Assembly (NCBI RefSeq): GCF_007860175.1 | Contig: NZ_SJPX01000002.1 | Coordinates: 248,001-312,000, forward strand | Direction of reading: 5' to 3' | DNA: 64,000 bases | Origin: Rubripirellula reticaptiva | GTDB taxonomy: Bacteria > Planctomycetota > Planctomycetia > Pirellulales > Pirellulaceae | In this document: positions 51,206-59,809 of the stretch, piece after piece | Layout: each line of letters begins with the position of its first letter | How positions within the stretch are numbered: position 1 is the stretch's first letter | The notes under the pieces: model-generated | Databases searched by the model: none | What the model was told of the DNA's origin: nothing | Seen by the model: the letters and a program-made list of their open reading frames with translations, nothing else | Translations under genes and position numbers: made by a program

Positions 51206-54200
51206 GGCGAGGCCTCGGTCGGTTTCGGTAACGCTTGGGTTGATGCGATGCTTGGCGTTTCGGGACTGATCGGTTTGACCGTTCGTGTTGACGGGTGCGA
51301 CGGGGGTGCAGGTGATGCGGGTGTCACAAGTGGCGCAGAACTCGGCGACGTGAAAACGCGGTTGCCGCCGCTAGGAGTGATCAACGACCGGATCGTGATC
51401 ATGACGATCACCAATACCAATGAAATCATTCCTAGTTGGCCAGCTAATACAGCGGCATCCGGCGCTACGGCTAATAGTCCGGCGAACAAGACAGCGACGA
51501 CGACCGCCGTCAAAGGATGGCGAGTTTTGGGAATGTGCGTTAACAACACCGCAAGCAACAACACGAACGAGCCAACACAAATCCACAGGATCGTGCGAGA
51601 AGCAATCACGACTTCGAACGACGGCAAATCCGATCCGACGTAAAGATACGAGTTGCCGGGCGGAGTCTCGTCGAACGAATCTGCTGAGGCACCGATGATC
51701 GCCGCCAACGCAGCGTTGCTGTGACTAGGTTCTCGCGACAATCGCCAGCGATCAAATTGCCAAGTCATAGACCGGCCGACCGTGGGCGAGGCCCAAACCA
51801 CGTGCCCGTCGGTTGGCGCGATGATCTGCCAGTAAACACGTCCGACGCCGATCGGCAACTTTATCATCGGACGGATGCTCGCAAACGATGATGACGTCGG
51901 TAACGCAATCCAAACGCGAAGATCGACCACGTGGACCTGCTGATCGCCGGCCTGCTGATGACCGGCGAGGGGAATGATCAACGCGTTGCCCTGCCGCTGG
52001 ACAGGCACTCGCACATCATCGAGCATCGCTTCGACACTGACGTCGGGTGTGCCAGCGGGCAGTTCGACCTGAAAACTGTCACCACCCTGCAACCGCGCGA
52101 TGACTTGTTCTTGACGAGTCGAACGTCCCACGATCGTTCGCAGCAAAGCTTGATGGATCGAAATTTCGTCGGTCGCGGTGACACGAGTCTGCAGACGCAG
52201 TCTCAGTGGATCGCGAGGCAGCGAGTCGAAATCCAAGGTCGACGCCGGTACCGAATCCGTCGACGTCAAATCAAATTGCTGGTTGCCTCGCAGATTCACG
52301 CGAACGTTTCCACGAACCGTGACATCTGCAATGTTGGGGCGAGGCAGCGAGACCGTTTCGATCGAACGCTGGACGCTTGATGATCGACGACTTTGCGAAA
52401 GACGCCATCGAATTGCCATCGTTCCAAGAGACAACCGTTCCGAGATCAATTCGTATCGATCGTCATCAAGTGCGCGAAGCGTGGCAGGCACCCCGTCGAC
52501 CGTCACCACCCAAGGCTCATTTTGCGACGCCAACAATCCATCGAAACGACCAAGTTCGCCGGCGGAAAATCCCGTGCTTGGTGATCCAATTGCGTTGGCG
52601 ACATCCGTCAAGGCAGCCGACGCGATCTCGCCTGGTCGCGTCGTTGGTACGGCCGCCGGTTTAGCGATGCGAATCGGCAAGCGACCTTCCAAATCCAACG
52701 GCGACGTGACCATCCAGTCAACGGTCGATCGCAACTGGTCACCGTCCAACTCGATTGTCGCATCGCTTGAAAGGGTGATGCGTGGCGGTTGGTCCACTAA
52801 ATTGCCGACCAACGTCGCAGCCCCATCGGGACTTAACATTCGAAACGTGCTGATCGTCGATGTGTTCGTCGTTTCGTTGCTACTGGATCCGATCCGAGTG
52901 AGTCCTTCGGATCGTTCCAAATCAACGACCAACATCGTGCGTCCACTGCTGATCAAATTCAGAGTCGCGTTTTGAATCGAGAGACTCTCGTCGTCAGCCA
53001 CCACGCGAGGAATCGCAAACTCGATATTGCCGGTTTCGTCGTCGATCAATCGCTGGGCGCGAATCCGAATCGATGAACTGCCTTCGCCAGCATCTAAGCT
53101 GAAATCAATCGTGCGTAACGCATCCGAGCGGAATGATTCAAGCGGTTCGCCCGTCTCAACATTCTCGATCGAGCTGATGTTCCAACTGGCATCATCGATC
53201 TGCAATCGCCCATCCGTTGCCTGGCCGCTGACCTGCACGTCCATCACGATTGAAGCGACGCCTTCATGAATCGTCAATTCCGACGCTGACGTAACGCGAG
53301 TTTGACGTTCCTTCGCAGAAAGCCATATCGGCAATTCAAACGAAGCCCGATCGAACCGAAATCGATACAGTCGGCTGCTAAGTCCTTCTTCCGCCGATTC
53401 GCTCGACTCACTTCGCACCCACGCACGCGTTCGCCAGCGCAGGCGATAGTCGCCGCTAGTTTGAATTGTCAATTCACCGCGGTGACGCAGCGATCCAACC
53501 ACCTCGACCGCTCGGAATCCGAGCGGCGATGACGGCGACGTCGCGTCAGCCGCCAACTGCAAATCAAAGTTCAATTCGATTCGTTGTTGATGCTCTTCTT
53601 CAGGGATCACAACCGTACGCAGTTCGCCTGCTAGGTCATCATCGCGATTGTTTCGATCGGTTTCACCTTTCCGATTGCCACCCACGGAATTTCGCGACAA
53701 ATCGTCCTGTTCAAGAAACTCGATCGTTTGACCACTGGTCCCTAACCGGGGCGTGTCCAGAACTACCGAATTTTTAGGAAGCCGAAGCTGAAATCCTTCG
53801 ATGGATCCCTTCGCGTTTCGGATCGTCAATCGCACCGACATGATCGGTTGATCTTGAGGCGAATCCCAACGAACGTCGATACGACTATCGACTTCTAACA
53901 GGGGCGCGTCGTCCGCGGATCGGCGAATTTCTCCCCAGCGGACGGCAAAATTCCCACCACCACTCTCGATGGCAAACTCAGTCTTGTTGCCAGTTTTAGG
54001 CGAGGACCGTAGTGTCTCGTCGCCGCGTCCGAGCACATCACCATCGACATTGCCGTCGTCGATCGTCAATTGAACCTGCGAGGGAACATCGGGCAGCCGA
54101 AATTCGACAGACTTCAAAGAATGCATTTGCACGCTCGACGACATCTGGATCCGCACCATTGCGTCCTCGACAGCGGCAGTCTTGACATGCAGCACGTACC

Positions 54201-54672
54201 CCAGCGATTCAGACTCGAACGACATCGAGTACTCATCAATCCCGCTGACATCCGGCGGTGCCAACCGGTGAAAGTTCGCCATCCCCAGCGGAATCTTGAT
54301 CCAGCGGTCTTTCGTTGATTCGATCGACAACTTCATCGTAACTTCAAGCTCGGCGCGGCTGTCTTCGGTCACACCCGTGATTGCAAGCGATTGGTAACTA
54401 AACGGTTGCTGTAGCCCTTCGGAATCTGAATCCAGATTCATCCTCCGCTCGTATTCTTCCCACGTTACACCCGGCATCAACACGTTGTTTTCAGCTTCGG
54501 TCAGAAACATGAAAGCGCGGATGGGCAGCGATTCGTCGGTTCGCTGGAAAATCTGATCCGGCGGCAATGTTCCGGGCGGCTGGGCATGCGATGGAGGAAC
54601 GGCGATGCCAACGATCAGAAACATCGCAATCCCGAACATCCAACTCTGCATCATCATCATCCAACCGTTCAT
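51202..54672 (-). CDS. beta-rich membrane-anchored envelope protein, about 1156 residues
   Basis: I use the ATG at 54672 (MNGWMMMMQSWMFGIAMFLIVG), which gives a normal signal peptide; the frame opens 25 codons upstream at 54747. The signal ends near PSHAQPP. About 1000 residues of extracytoplasmic beta-rich sequence follow, with repeated strands such as VEFRLPDVPSQVQLTIDDGN, FQLRLPKNSVVLDTP and FQVELPAGTPDVSVEAMLDD. Near the C-terminus come four hydrophobic segments (TILWICVGSFVLLLAVLLTH, AVVVAVLFAGLLAVAP, AVLAGQLGMISLVLVIVMI) and a Pro/Ser tail. No catalytic motif is recognised. The layout (signal, ectodomain, membrane cluster) is repeated twice in the downstream 2620-residue protein, with a four-base overlap, so they are probably translated together and act together at the envelope. 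Confidence 0.85.
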   Translation of the reverse strand: MNGWMMMMQSWMFGIAMFLIVGIAVPPSHAQPPGTLPPDQIFQRTDESLPIRAFMFLTEAENNVLMPGVTWEEYERRMNLDSDSEGLQQPFSYQSLAITGVTEDSRAELEVTMKLSIESTKDRWIKIPLGMANFHRLAPPDVSGIDEYSMSFESESLGYVLHVKTAAVEDAMVRIQMSSSVQMHSLKSVEFRLPDVPSQVQLTIDDGNVDGDVLGRGDETLRSSPKTGNKTEFAIESGGGNFAVRWGEIRRSADDAPLLEVDSRIDVRWDSPQDQPIMSVRLTIRNAKGSIEGFQLRLPKNSVVLDTPRLGTSGQTIEFLEQDDLSRNSVGGNRKGETDRNNRDDDLAGELRTVVIPEEEHQQRIELNFDLQLAADATSPSSPLGFRAVEVVGSLRHRGELTIQTSGDYRLRWRTRAWVRSESSESAEEGLSSRLYRFRFDRASFELPIWLSAKERQTRVTSASELTIHEGVASIVMDVQVSGQATDGRLQIDDASWNISSIENVETGEPLESFRSDALRTIDFSLDAGEGSSSIRIRAQRLIDDETGNIEFAIPRVVADDESLSIQNATLNLISSGRTMLVVDLERSEGLTRIGSSSNETTNTSTISTFRMLSPDGAATLVGNLVDQPPRITLSSDATIELDGDQLRSTVDWMVTSPLDLEGRLPIRIAKPAAVPTTRPGEIASAALTDVANAIGSPSTGFSAGELGRFDGLLASQNEPWVVTVDGVPATLRALDDDRYELISERLSLGTMAIRWRLSQSRRSSSVQRSIETVSLPRPNIADVTVRGNVRVNLRGNQQFDLTSTDSVPASTLDFDSLPRDPLRLRLQTRVTATDEISIHQALLRTIVGRSTRQEQVIARLQGGDSFQVELPAGTPDVSVEAMLDDVRVPVQRQGNALIIPLAGHQQAGDQQVHVVDLRVWIALPTSSSFASIRPMIKLPIGVGRVYWQIIAPTDGHVVWASPTVGRSMTWQFDRWRLSREPSHSNAALAAIIGASADSFDETPPGNSYLYVGSDLPSFEVVIASRTILWICVGSFVLLLAVLLTHIPKTRHPLTAVVVAVLFAGLLAVAPDAAVLAGQLGMISLVLVIVMITIRSLITPSGGNRVFTSPSSAPLVTPASPAPPSHPSTRTVKPISPETPSIASTQALPKPTEASP

Positions 54673-54794
54673 CGCGCACGCAGCAACACGGCGCAGACGC
54701 CGGTTCGATCGAAACGCTCGGATATTGGCTGAAGAGAAGATTAGCATGCGTCAACTTCGGTCGCAGATCACACAAAAACAAGCGTTGGGATCGC

Positions 54795-54808
54795 TTGACG
54801 CGCGTCAA
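54795..54808. promoter_or_regulatory. 14-bp perfect palindrome upstream of the giant-protein genes
   Basis: TTGACGCGCGTCAA reads the same on both strands and lies 122 bases before the ATG at 54672. A palindrome of this size is a plausible dimer-protein site. The rest of 54673-55150 shows no gene or repeat; the long plus-strand frames there are antisense shadows. Confidence 0.35.
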
Positions 54809-55150
54809 CGAGAAGATCGAGAGCAAGTGGAGGAGATTGACGGCCGTGAGAATCCCATTTCGACACAGCCGCACCGCCTACAGTTTACGCAAACGACGCA
54901 GCCCGCAAAGTGAAAAGAAGCCCGACGCATCCCCATTTCAGCTGTTCGAGTTCGAAATGGGGGTCCGAAACAGAAATAACCCGCATAATCGGCAAAACGG
55001 CGGGCAGATCGTTCCGAGTTTGAGGCACCAGCGGCTCTGCTCCGCTTCCGACGGCAAAGCCAATCACGAGTTGCCGCTCAATGGGCACTCGACAAAAGCC
55101 TCGACGACTTTCGCCACGGCCTAGCCCAAAGAATGAACTGTTACCGACGA

Positions 55151-57148
55151 CTAGTTCACTTCGGCGGCTAGCAGGTCATGCTTGGTTTGGACTTCGGCCA
55201 ACCGGGTGGCGACCGAGTCGTAGGCGTCGTTGGCTATCTTCGCCGCCGCATTGGCGGCCGCCAGGGCCTCTTGCAGGGGCGGCATGGTAGACGCCAGTTG
55301 GTCCGCTTCGGCTTTTCGATCGGCAGCTAGTTTGGTTTGGACGGCGACCAAGTCGTTAGTCGTGATACGCGATCGACGCTTGGCTGCTAAGGTCAACAAA
55401 TGGTCCGCAAACGCCTGCTCGCGGTCGGCGACAGTTGCCAGGTCGATTGAGCCGCCTTGCAACCCTACTCGCGCGGCAATGACAGCGTCTTGCAGGTCTC
55501 GCGACGCCAGCGTCAGCGCCGGCAGTTCGGCGTCGATCGCAGCAGTTTGCGCCATTGCTGCGGCCGCGGCTGCGGCTGCAGTCTCGGACTCAGTCTTCTT
55601 GGTAGCAATCTGTGCATTCAGCGCGTCAATCGGAGCCTTGGCTGCCGCGACCGCAGCACCGGCCGCATCACGCGCCGCTTTCAATGGTCCCAGATCATTC
55701 TGGACCGAAGTCAATGTTTGCCTGACAGATTCCAAACGAACGGCAACCGGCGGTGGGTTTGACGCCAACGAAGTCTTCGCAGCCGGATCTTCGGTCAACG
55801 TCGAAATCACTTGGCCGTTCCAGTCGCCATAGATGACTCGCTTGCCATCGTACGAGACCGCGACTTCCAACACATCCTCGGACATTGGCTCGAATTCGCG
55901 AATTGCGTTACCCGACGGGTCCCACAACTTGACTCGATTGTCTTTCCCAGCGGTCACTAAACGACCCTCGTGATCGAACGCCACATCCGTCGCACCACCA
56001 CCGTGGGCAGTGATCGACTTGATCAGTTTGCCTTGGACCATATCCCACAGCTTGACGGTGCCGTCTTCGCTGGCACTGGCCATCACGTTCGAATCGTCCC
56101 GCCAAGCAACTGACAACACGGCGCCCTTGTGATCGGTCAGGTCTAAATACAAACGTCCGGTTTCTGCCTCCCAAACACAGAGCCCACCGGAACGATCGCC
56201 AGAGGCAATCAGAATCCCATCGGGGCTGTAGCCCACCGTGAAAATCCAGTCGGTATGTTTCTTTAGATCAAATAATTGACTGCCGTCGGCCACGTCAAAG
56301 ATTCGCAACATTTTCTGTGGACCACCGAGCGCGATCCGAGTCATCGAGTCATTCGCATCGCCGCCAAAAACCGTATCAAGTTCGTCGCCGACCACGGCCA
56401 CACGTTCGCCCGTCTTGACGTCGTAGACGGCAACGATGCCGTTGACACCATGCTCACCACCACCGGCGATCAAGAACGATCCATCACGGCTGAACTTCAA
56501 AGACTGTGCAATGCCTTCTTCAAAAGGCAAGATACCAAGCAATTCACCCGAGTCGCTGTGGTACATCACGATTTGCTTTTGACCGGCCAAAGCCACCAGC
56601 GGCGCCCAAGGGCTGGCGGCGATCGCTGTAATCGCAGCAGGGCGTGCCGTTACAACAGGCGCGGACTGAGGCAGCGAGACTGGCATCGCACCACCGCCTT
56701 CGGGACGCCCACCCGAACTGGCCACAAACGCTAACACGTTCTTCTTTTTGGCCTTCGCTTTCGATGCGTTACTTTCCAGAATGCCGCCTTCGATCCAGGC
56801 GCGGATCAACTTCAATTGATCATCAGGGATCCGATCTTGGTTGGGCGGCATCACAGGGGTGTCGTCATGATTGACCAGTTGCCACAACCGGCTGCCGTCG
56901 GCATCACCATCATCAAACACTACTTCGCCGCTACCGCCACCTTCCATGACTCCCGAATACGTATCGGCAGCGAACCCACCCTTCTTCTCACCCTGGTTGT
57001 GACATTTGGCACAATGCTGGCGGAAGATTGGCTTGATGTGATCTTCGAACGTGACCTTGGGCGCATCGGTCGTCTTGGCGTCGTCGGCCACGGCAAAACC
57101 CGTAGCAAACATCACGAACAATGCGAACGAAGTAACGGTAAGTTTCAT
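55151..57148 (-). CDS. cytochrome c (PSCyt1-type) and WD40 protein with coiled-coil tail
   Basis: ATG at 57148 (665 residues); the 45 codons of open frame upstream are not protein-like. Signal peptide SFALFVMFATGFAVADD. The planctomycete cytochrome c domain has Cys46-Ala-Lys-Cys49-His50 (CAKCH) and VNHDDTPVMPPNQDRIPDDQ. Residues about 145-460 hold about six WD40-type blades (FTVGYSPDGILIASGDRSGG, VLSVAWRDDSNVMASASEDG, KLWDPSGNAIREFE). Residues about 490-665 are an Ala/Lys/Glu-rich coiled coil. Such proteins are thought to serve electron transfer or protein complexes at the cell surface; the exact role is unknown. It is the last gene of the DUF1501 operon. Confidence 0.88.
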   Translation of the reverse strand: MKLTVTSFALFVMFATGFAVADDAKTTDAPKVTFEDHIKPIFRQHCAKCHNQGEKKGGFAADTYSGVMEGGGSGEVVFDDGDADGSRLWQLVNHDDTPVMPPNQDRIPDDQLKLIRAWIEGGILESNASKAKAKKKNVLAFVASSGGRPEGGGAMPVSLPQSAPVVTARPAAITAIAASPWAPLVALAGQKQIVMYHSDSGELLGILPFEEGIAQSLKFSRDGSFLIAGGGEHGVNGIVAVYDVKTGERVAVVGDELDTVFGGDANDSMTRIALGGPQKMLRIFDVADGSQLFDLKKHTDWIFTVGYSPDGILIASGDRSGGLCVWEAETGRLYLDLTDHKGAVLSVAWRDDSNVMASASEDGTVKLWDMVQGKLIKSITAHGGGATDVAFDHEGRLVTAGKDNRVKLWDPSGNAIREFEPMSEDVLEVAVSYDGKRVIYGDWNGQVISTLTEDPAAKTSLASNPPPVAVRLESVRQTLTSVQNDLGPLKAARDAAGAAVAAAKAPIDALNAQIATKKTESETAAAAAAAAMAQTAAIDAELPALTLASRDLQDAVIAARVGLQGGSIDLATVADREQAFADHLLTLAAKRRSRITTNDLVAVQTKLAADRKAEADQLASTMPPLQEALAAANAAAKIANDAYDSVATRLAEVQTKHDLLAAEVN

Positions 57149-57240
57149 AGGGAAATCATTCGAAAATGGTAAGCCAGAGCCAGTCGTAGCGATGACCAGT
57201 CTTAGCGAGTCCCGTGTGCCCGGACGAACCCGGAAACACT

Positions 57241-59754
57241 TTAGTGATTGAACACAAATTCGCGGCTGTTCAATACAGCCCAATAGACGTCTTGCAGAGC
57301 CAACACTTGATTCGGTTCATCCTTGACCGACGCCATCAGGTCCGTCTTCTCTTTTTCAGTTGGAATTCGTGACAAGCATCGTGCATAGATCCGATCAATG
57401 ACTGCATCTGCCGAAAGCTTCTCCTCGTTGATCCACTTTTCGACCAGTTTACTTCGCACGATTTTATTGTGAACTGAATCGCCGTTGATCAAGTGCAGAG
57501 CCTGCGACAACGACGGCTCGGTCGTTGCTTCGCACTCACACACTGTGGCTCGTGGTGATCGGCCAAACGCAGTCAAAAAATAGTTTGACGTTGTACCATC
57601 AGCGATCTGAATGGCTCGGGCACCCAGCGGCAGGCCGCGAAATTTGTCAGGCGACTCGGTGACTTGGCTGATGCAATCCAGCAACGTTTCGGCAGGCACA
57701 CGCCGAACGGTCGCTCGCGAGAAATTCAGATGGTCGTGAGCATTCGTTTCGTTCGTGGCCGTGCTGCGGCTGTAGGCATCGCTGTTGCAAATGTCACGCA
57801 CCAAGCGGCGAAAATCGAACTTGTAATCGACCAATCGTTTGCCAAGTTCATCAAACAACTCTGGATTCGATGCTGGGTTACTGACACGAATGTCATCAAC
57901 CGGCTCGACAACACCAACGCCCATGAAGTGAGCCCAAACGCGGTTCGCAATCGACCGCGAAAAGTACGGGTTGTCAGGACTGGTCAACCAATTTGCCACG
58001 ACTTCGCGGCGATCTTTGCCCTTGGTATCCGGATCTTCGCCACCCAAAAATCTTGGCGGCACCGGCTTCTTGGTGACCAAGTGGTTGACTTCACCGGACG
58101 ATCGGTTGTAGACGATTTTTTCACGATAGTCCTCAGCATTCTTGCGTCCGACTTGCGAGAAGAACGAAGCGAAACCGTAATAATCGTCCATTGTCCAGCG
58201 GTCGAACGGGTGATTGTGGCACTGGGCACACTGGGTCCGAATACCCATGAAGACCTGAGACACATTTTCAGCGGTCTTTAGGGTGTCAGGTTCAATTTCA
58301 TAGAAGTTGGTCGGTGGCGACGCGAACGTACCACCCGTGCTGGTCAATAGTTCTCGCACCAGTTCATCGATTGGTACGTTGCGAGCGAATTTGTCAGTCA
58401 ACCAATTGGAGTACAAGAACGCCGACTTATAGCTGACGACGTTCGTGCTTTTGATCATCAACAACTGAGCAAACTTCATGGCCCAAATTTCGCTGAACCC
58501 TTTTCGTTCGAGCAACCGATCGATCAATTCAGCGCGTTTATCGGGTGCCGGATCGCCAACAAACTGGCGAAACTCCTCTTCGGTGGGAAGTTGTCCCACG
58601 ATGTCGATTGTTACTCGGCGGATGAACTCTTCGTCACTGCATTGCCCACTTGGCAGAATGCGCAACTTTTTAAGTTTTTGACCGACCAATTCGTCGATGT
58701 AGTTGCCTTCGATTTTAGGCGGCGTGTATTGCAAGTTTTCGGGCAGCCCCAGCACTTGGCTGCCAACTGTGTGGGTATCAAAGCGAGCCATCACAAAGGC
58801 TTCGCCGCGTTGGCCGGCGGTGACAACACCGAGGTCATCGATTGCGGCGGTGCCGGGATTGTTGGACGTAAAAGCAGCCAACCGAGTGATGTCGCGAGTC
58901 GAACCGTCACTGTAAGTCGCAACCGCCACAAACCGCTGAGTCTTTCCTTCGCCCTCGATCACCGCCTGAGGTGGATAAACATTGACCTCGGCCACGGTTG
59001 GTGGTTTGGCGTCGTCTGGATCGATTTTCGCGCCGTCCTGCAGCCATTCCAATATCGTGGCGTAGTAATCGCTATCGGTATCGAACAATTTCCCACCGGT
59101 GTGCGGAACACTGCCAACGGCTTTCTTCAGAAACAGGCTTTCCTCCGGGACAGCCAGGTTAATCCGGCGGACACCGATTTCACGGGTAATGCGGTGAAAA
59201 TCGCCGACGGGATCGAACCCGAACAGACTGACGCGAAAACCATCTTTGCCACGCGCCGCACCGTGACACGATCCGGTGTTACAGCCCGACCGGGTCAGAA
59301 CCGGCATGACATCTTTTTCGAAACTGATCGCAGGACGACTCGATGCACCCGAGACTTCGATAGGCACACGGACCACGGCGCCAGCATACTCGCCGACCAA
59401 TTCCGTCTTCCCGTCGGCAAGTGGCAGAACTTGAAACCCATCCAATTTAACTTTCGACGGGTCGGCCACTGACCAATTGACTCGGTCGCTAGCGTCCGAT
59501 GTGATTCCATCGTCACGGCGGATCACCGCGACGAACGACTGAAAATCACGAGAAGATCCAAGCTTGATTTCGCTCGGATAGACCGCCAAATCAGGCGGTG
59601 TCGGCACATTTTTGTTGACCGAAGCGGTTAGTGTTTCCGCGGGCTCGCCAGCAATCCCAGGCAATGCCCCAGCCGCCATCGCGACGCCAAGGGACATCGC
59701 AAGGGCCAGCGACCGACGCGTCGCGAACAATCGAAAGGTAGACGTAGTTGTCAT
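57241..59754 (-). CDS. DUF1549/DUF1553 cytochrome-like protein with Ig-like domain
   Basis: ATG at 59754 (837 residues, MTTTSTFRLFATRRSLAL); 13 codons of frame precede it. A signal peptide ends near LPGIAGEP. An Ig-like/BIG-type beta domain follows (LAVYPSEIKLGSSRDFQSFV). The heme-like motif is RSGCNTGSCHGAARGK, with a four-residue spacing (C-x4-CH) rather than two, then a second beta domain (VNVYPPQAVIEGEGKTQRFV). The DUF1549 part contains CAQCHNHPFDRWTMDDYYGF with a standard CxxCH, and the DUF1553 part includes TSPDNPYFSRSIANRVWAHF and the FSRATVRRVPAETLLDCISQ region. These two domains nearly always co-occur with DUF1501 in planctomycetes. The function is unknown. Confidence 0.9.
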   Translation of the reverse strand: MTTTSTFRLFATRRSLALAMSLGVAMAAGALPGIAGEPAETLTASVNKNVPTPPDLAVYPSEIKLGSSRDFQSFVAVIRRDDGITSDASDRVNWSVADPSKVKLDGFQVLPLADGKTELVGEYAGAVVRVPIEVSGASSRPAISFEKDVMPVLTRSGCNTGSCHGAARGKDGFRVSLFGFDPVGDFHRITREIGVRRINLAVPEESLFLKKAVGSVPHTGGKLFDTDSDYYATILEWLQDGAKIDPDDAKPPTVAEVNVYPPQAVIEGEGKTQRFVAVATYSDGSTRDITRLAAFTSNNPGTAAIDDLGVVTAGQRGEAFVMARFDTHTVGSQVLGLPENLQYTPPKIEGNYIDELVGQKLKKLRILPSGQCSDEEFIRRVTIDIVGQLPTEEEFRQFVGDPAPDKRAELIDRLLERKGFSEIWAMKFAQLLMIKSTNVVSYKSAFLYSNWLTDKFARNVPIDELVRELLTSTGGTFASPPTNFYEIEPDTLKTAENVSQVFMGIRTQCAQCHNHPFDRWTMDDYYGFASFFSQVGRKNAEDYREKIVYNRSSGEVNHLVTKKPVPPRFLGGEDPDTKGKDRREVVANWLTSPDNPYFSRSIANRVWAHFMGVGVVEPVDDIRVSNPASNPELFDELGKRLVDYKFDFRRLVRDICNSDAYSRSTATNETNAHDHLNFSRATVRRVPAETLLDCISQVTESPDKFRGLPLGARAIQIADGTTSNYFLTAFGRSPRATVCECEATTEPSLSQALHLINGDSVHNKIVRSKLVEKWINEEKLSADAVIDRIYARCLSRIPTEKEKTDLMASVKDEPNQVLALQDVYWAVLNSREFVFNH

Positions 59755-59809
59755 GATTAAACTTTCAAACAAGCCAAGCAGAATGGCAATCAAAACTTGG
59801 TGAATCGAG

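Noticed and set aside
58591-59472. 293-codon open frame on the plus strand
   Set aside because: Antisense to the DUF1549/1553 gene; shadow frame.
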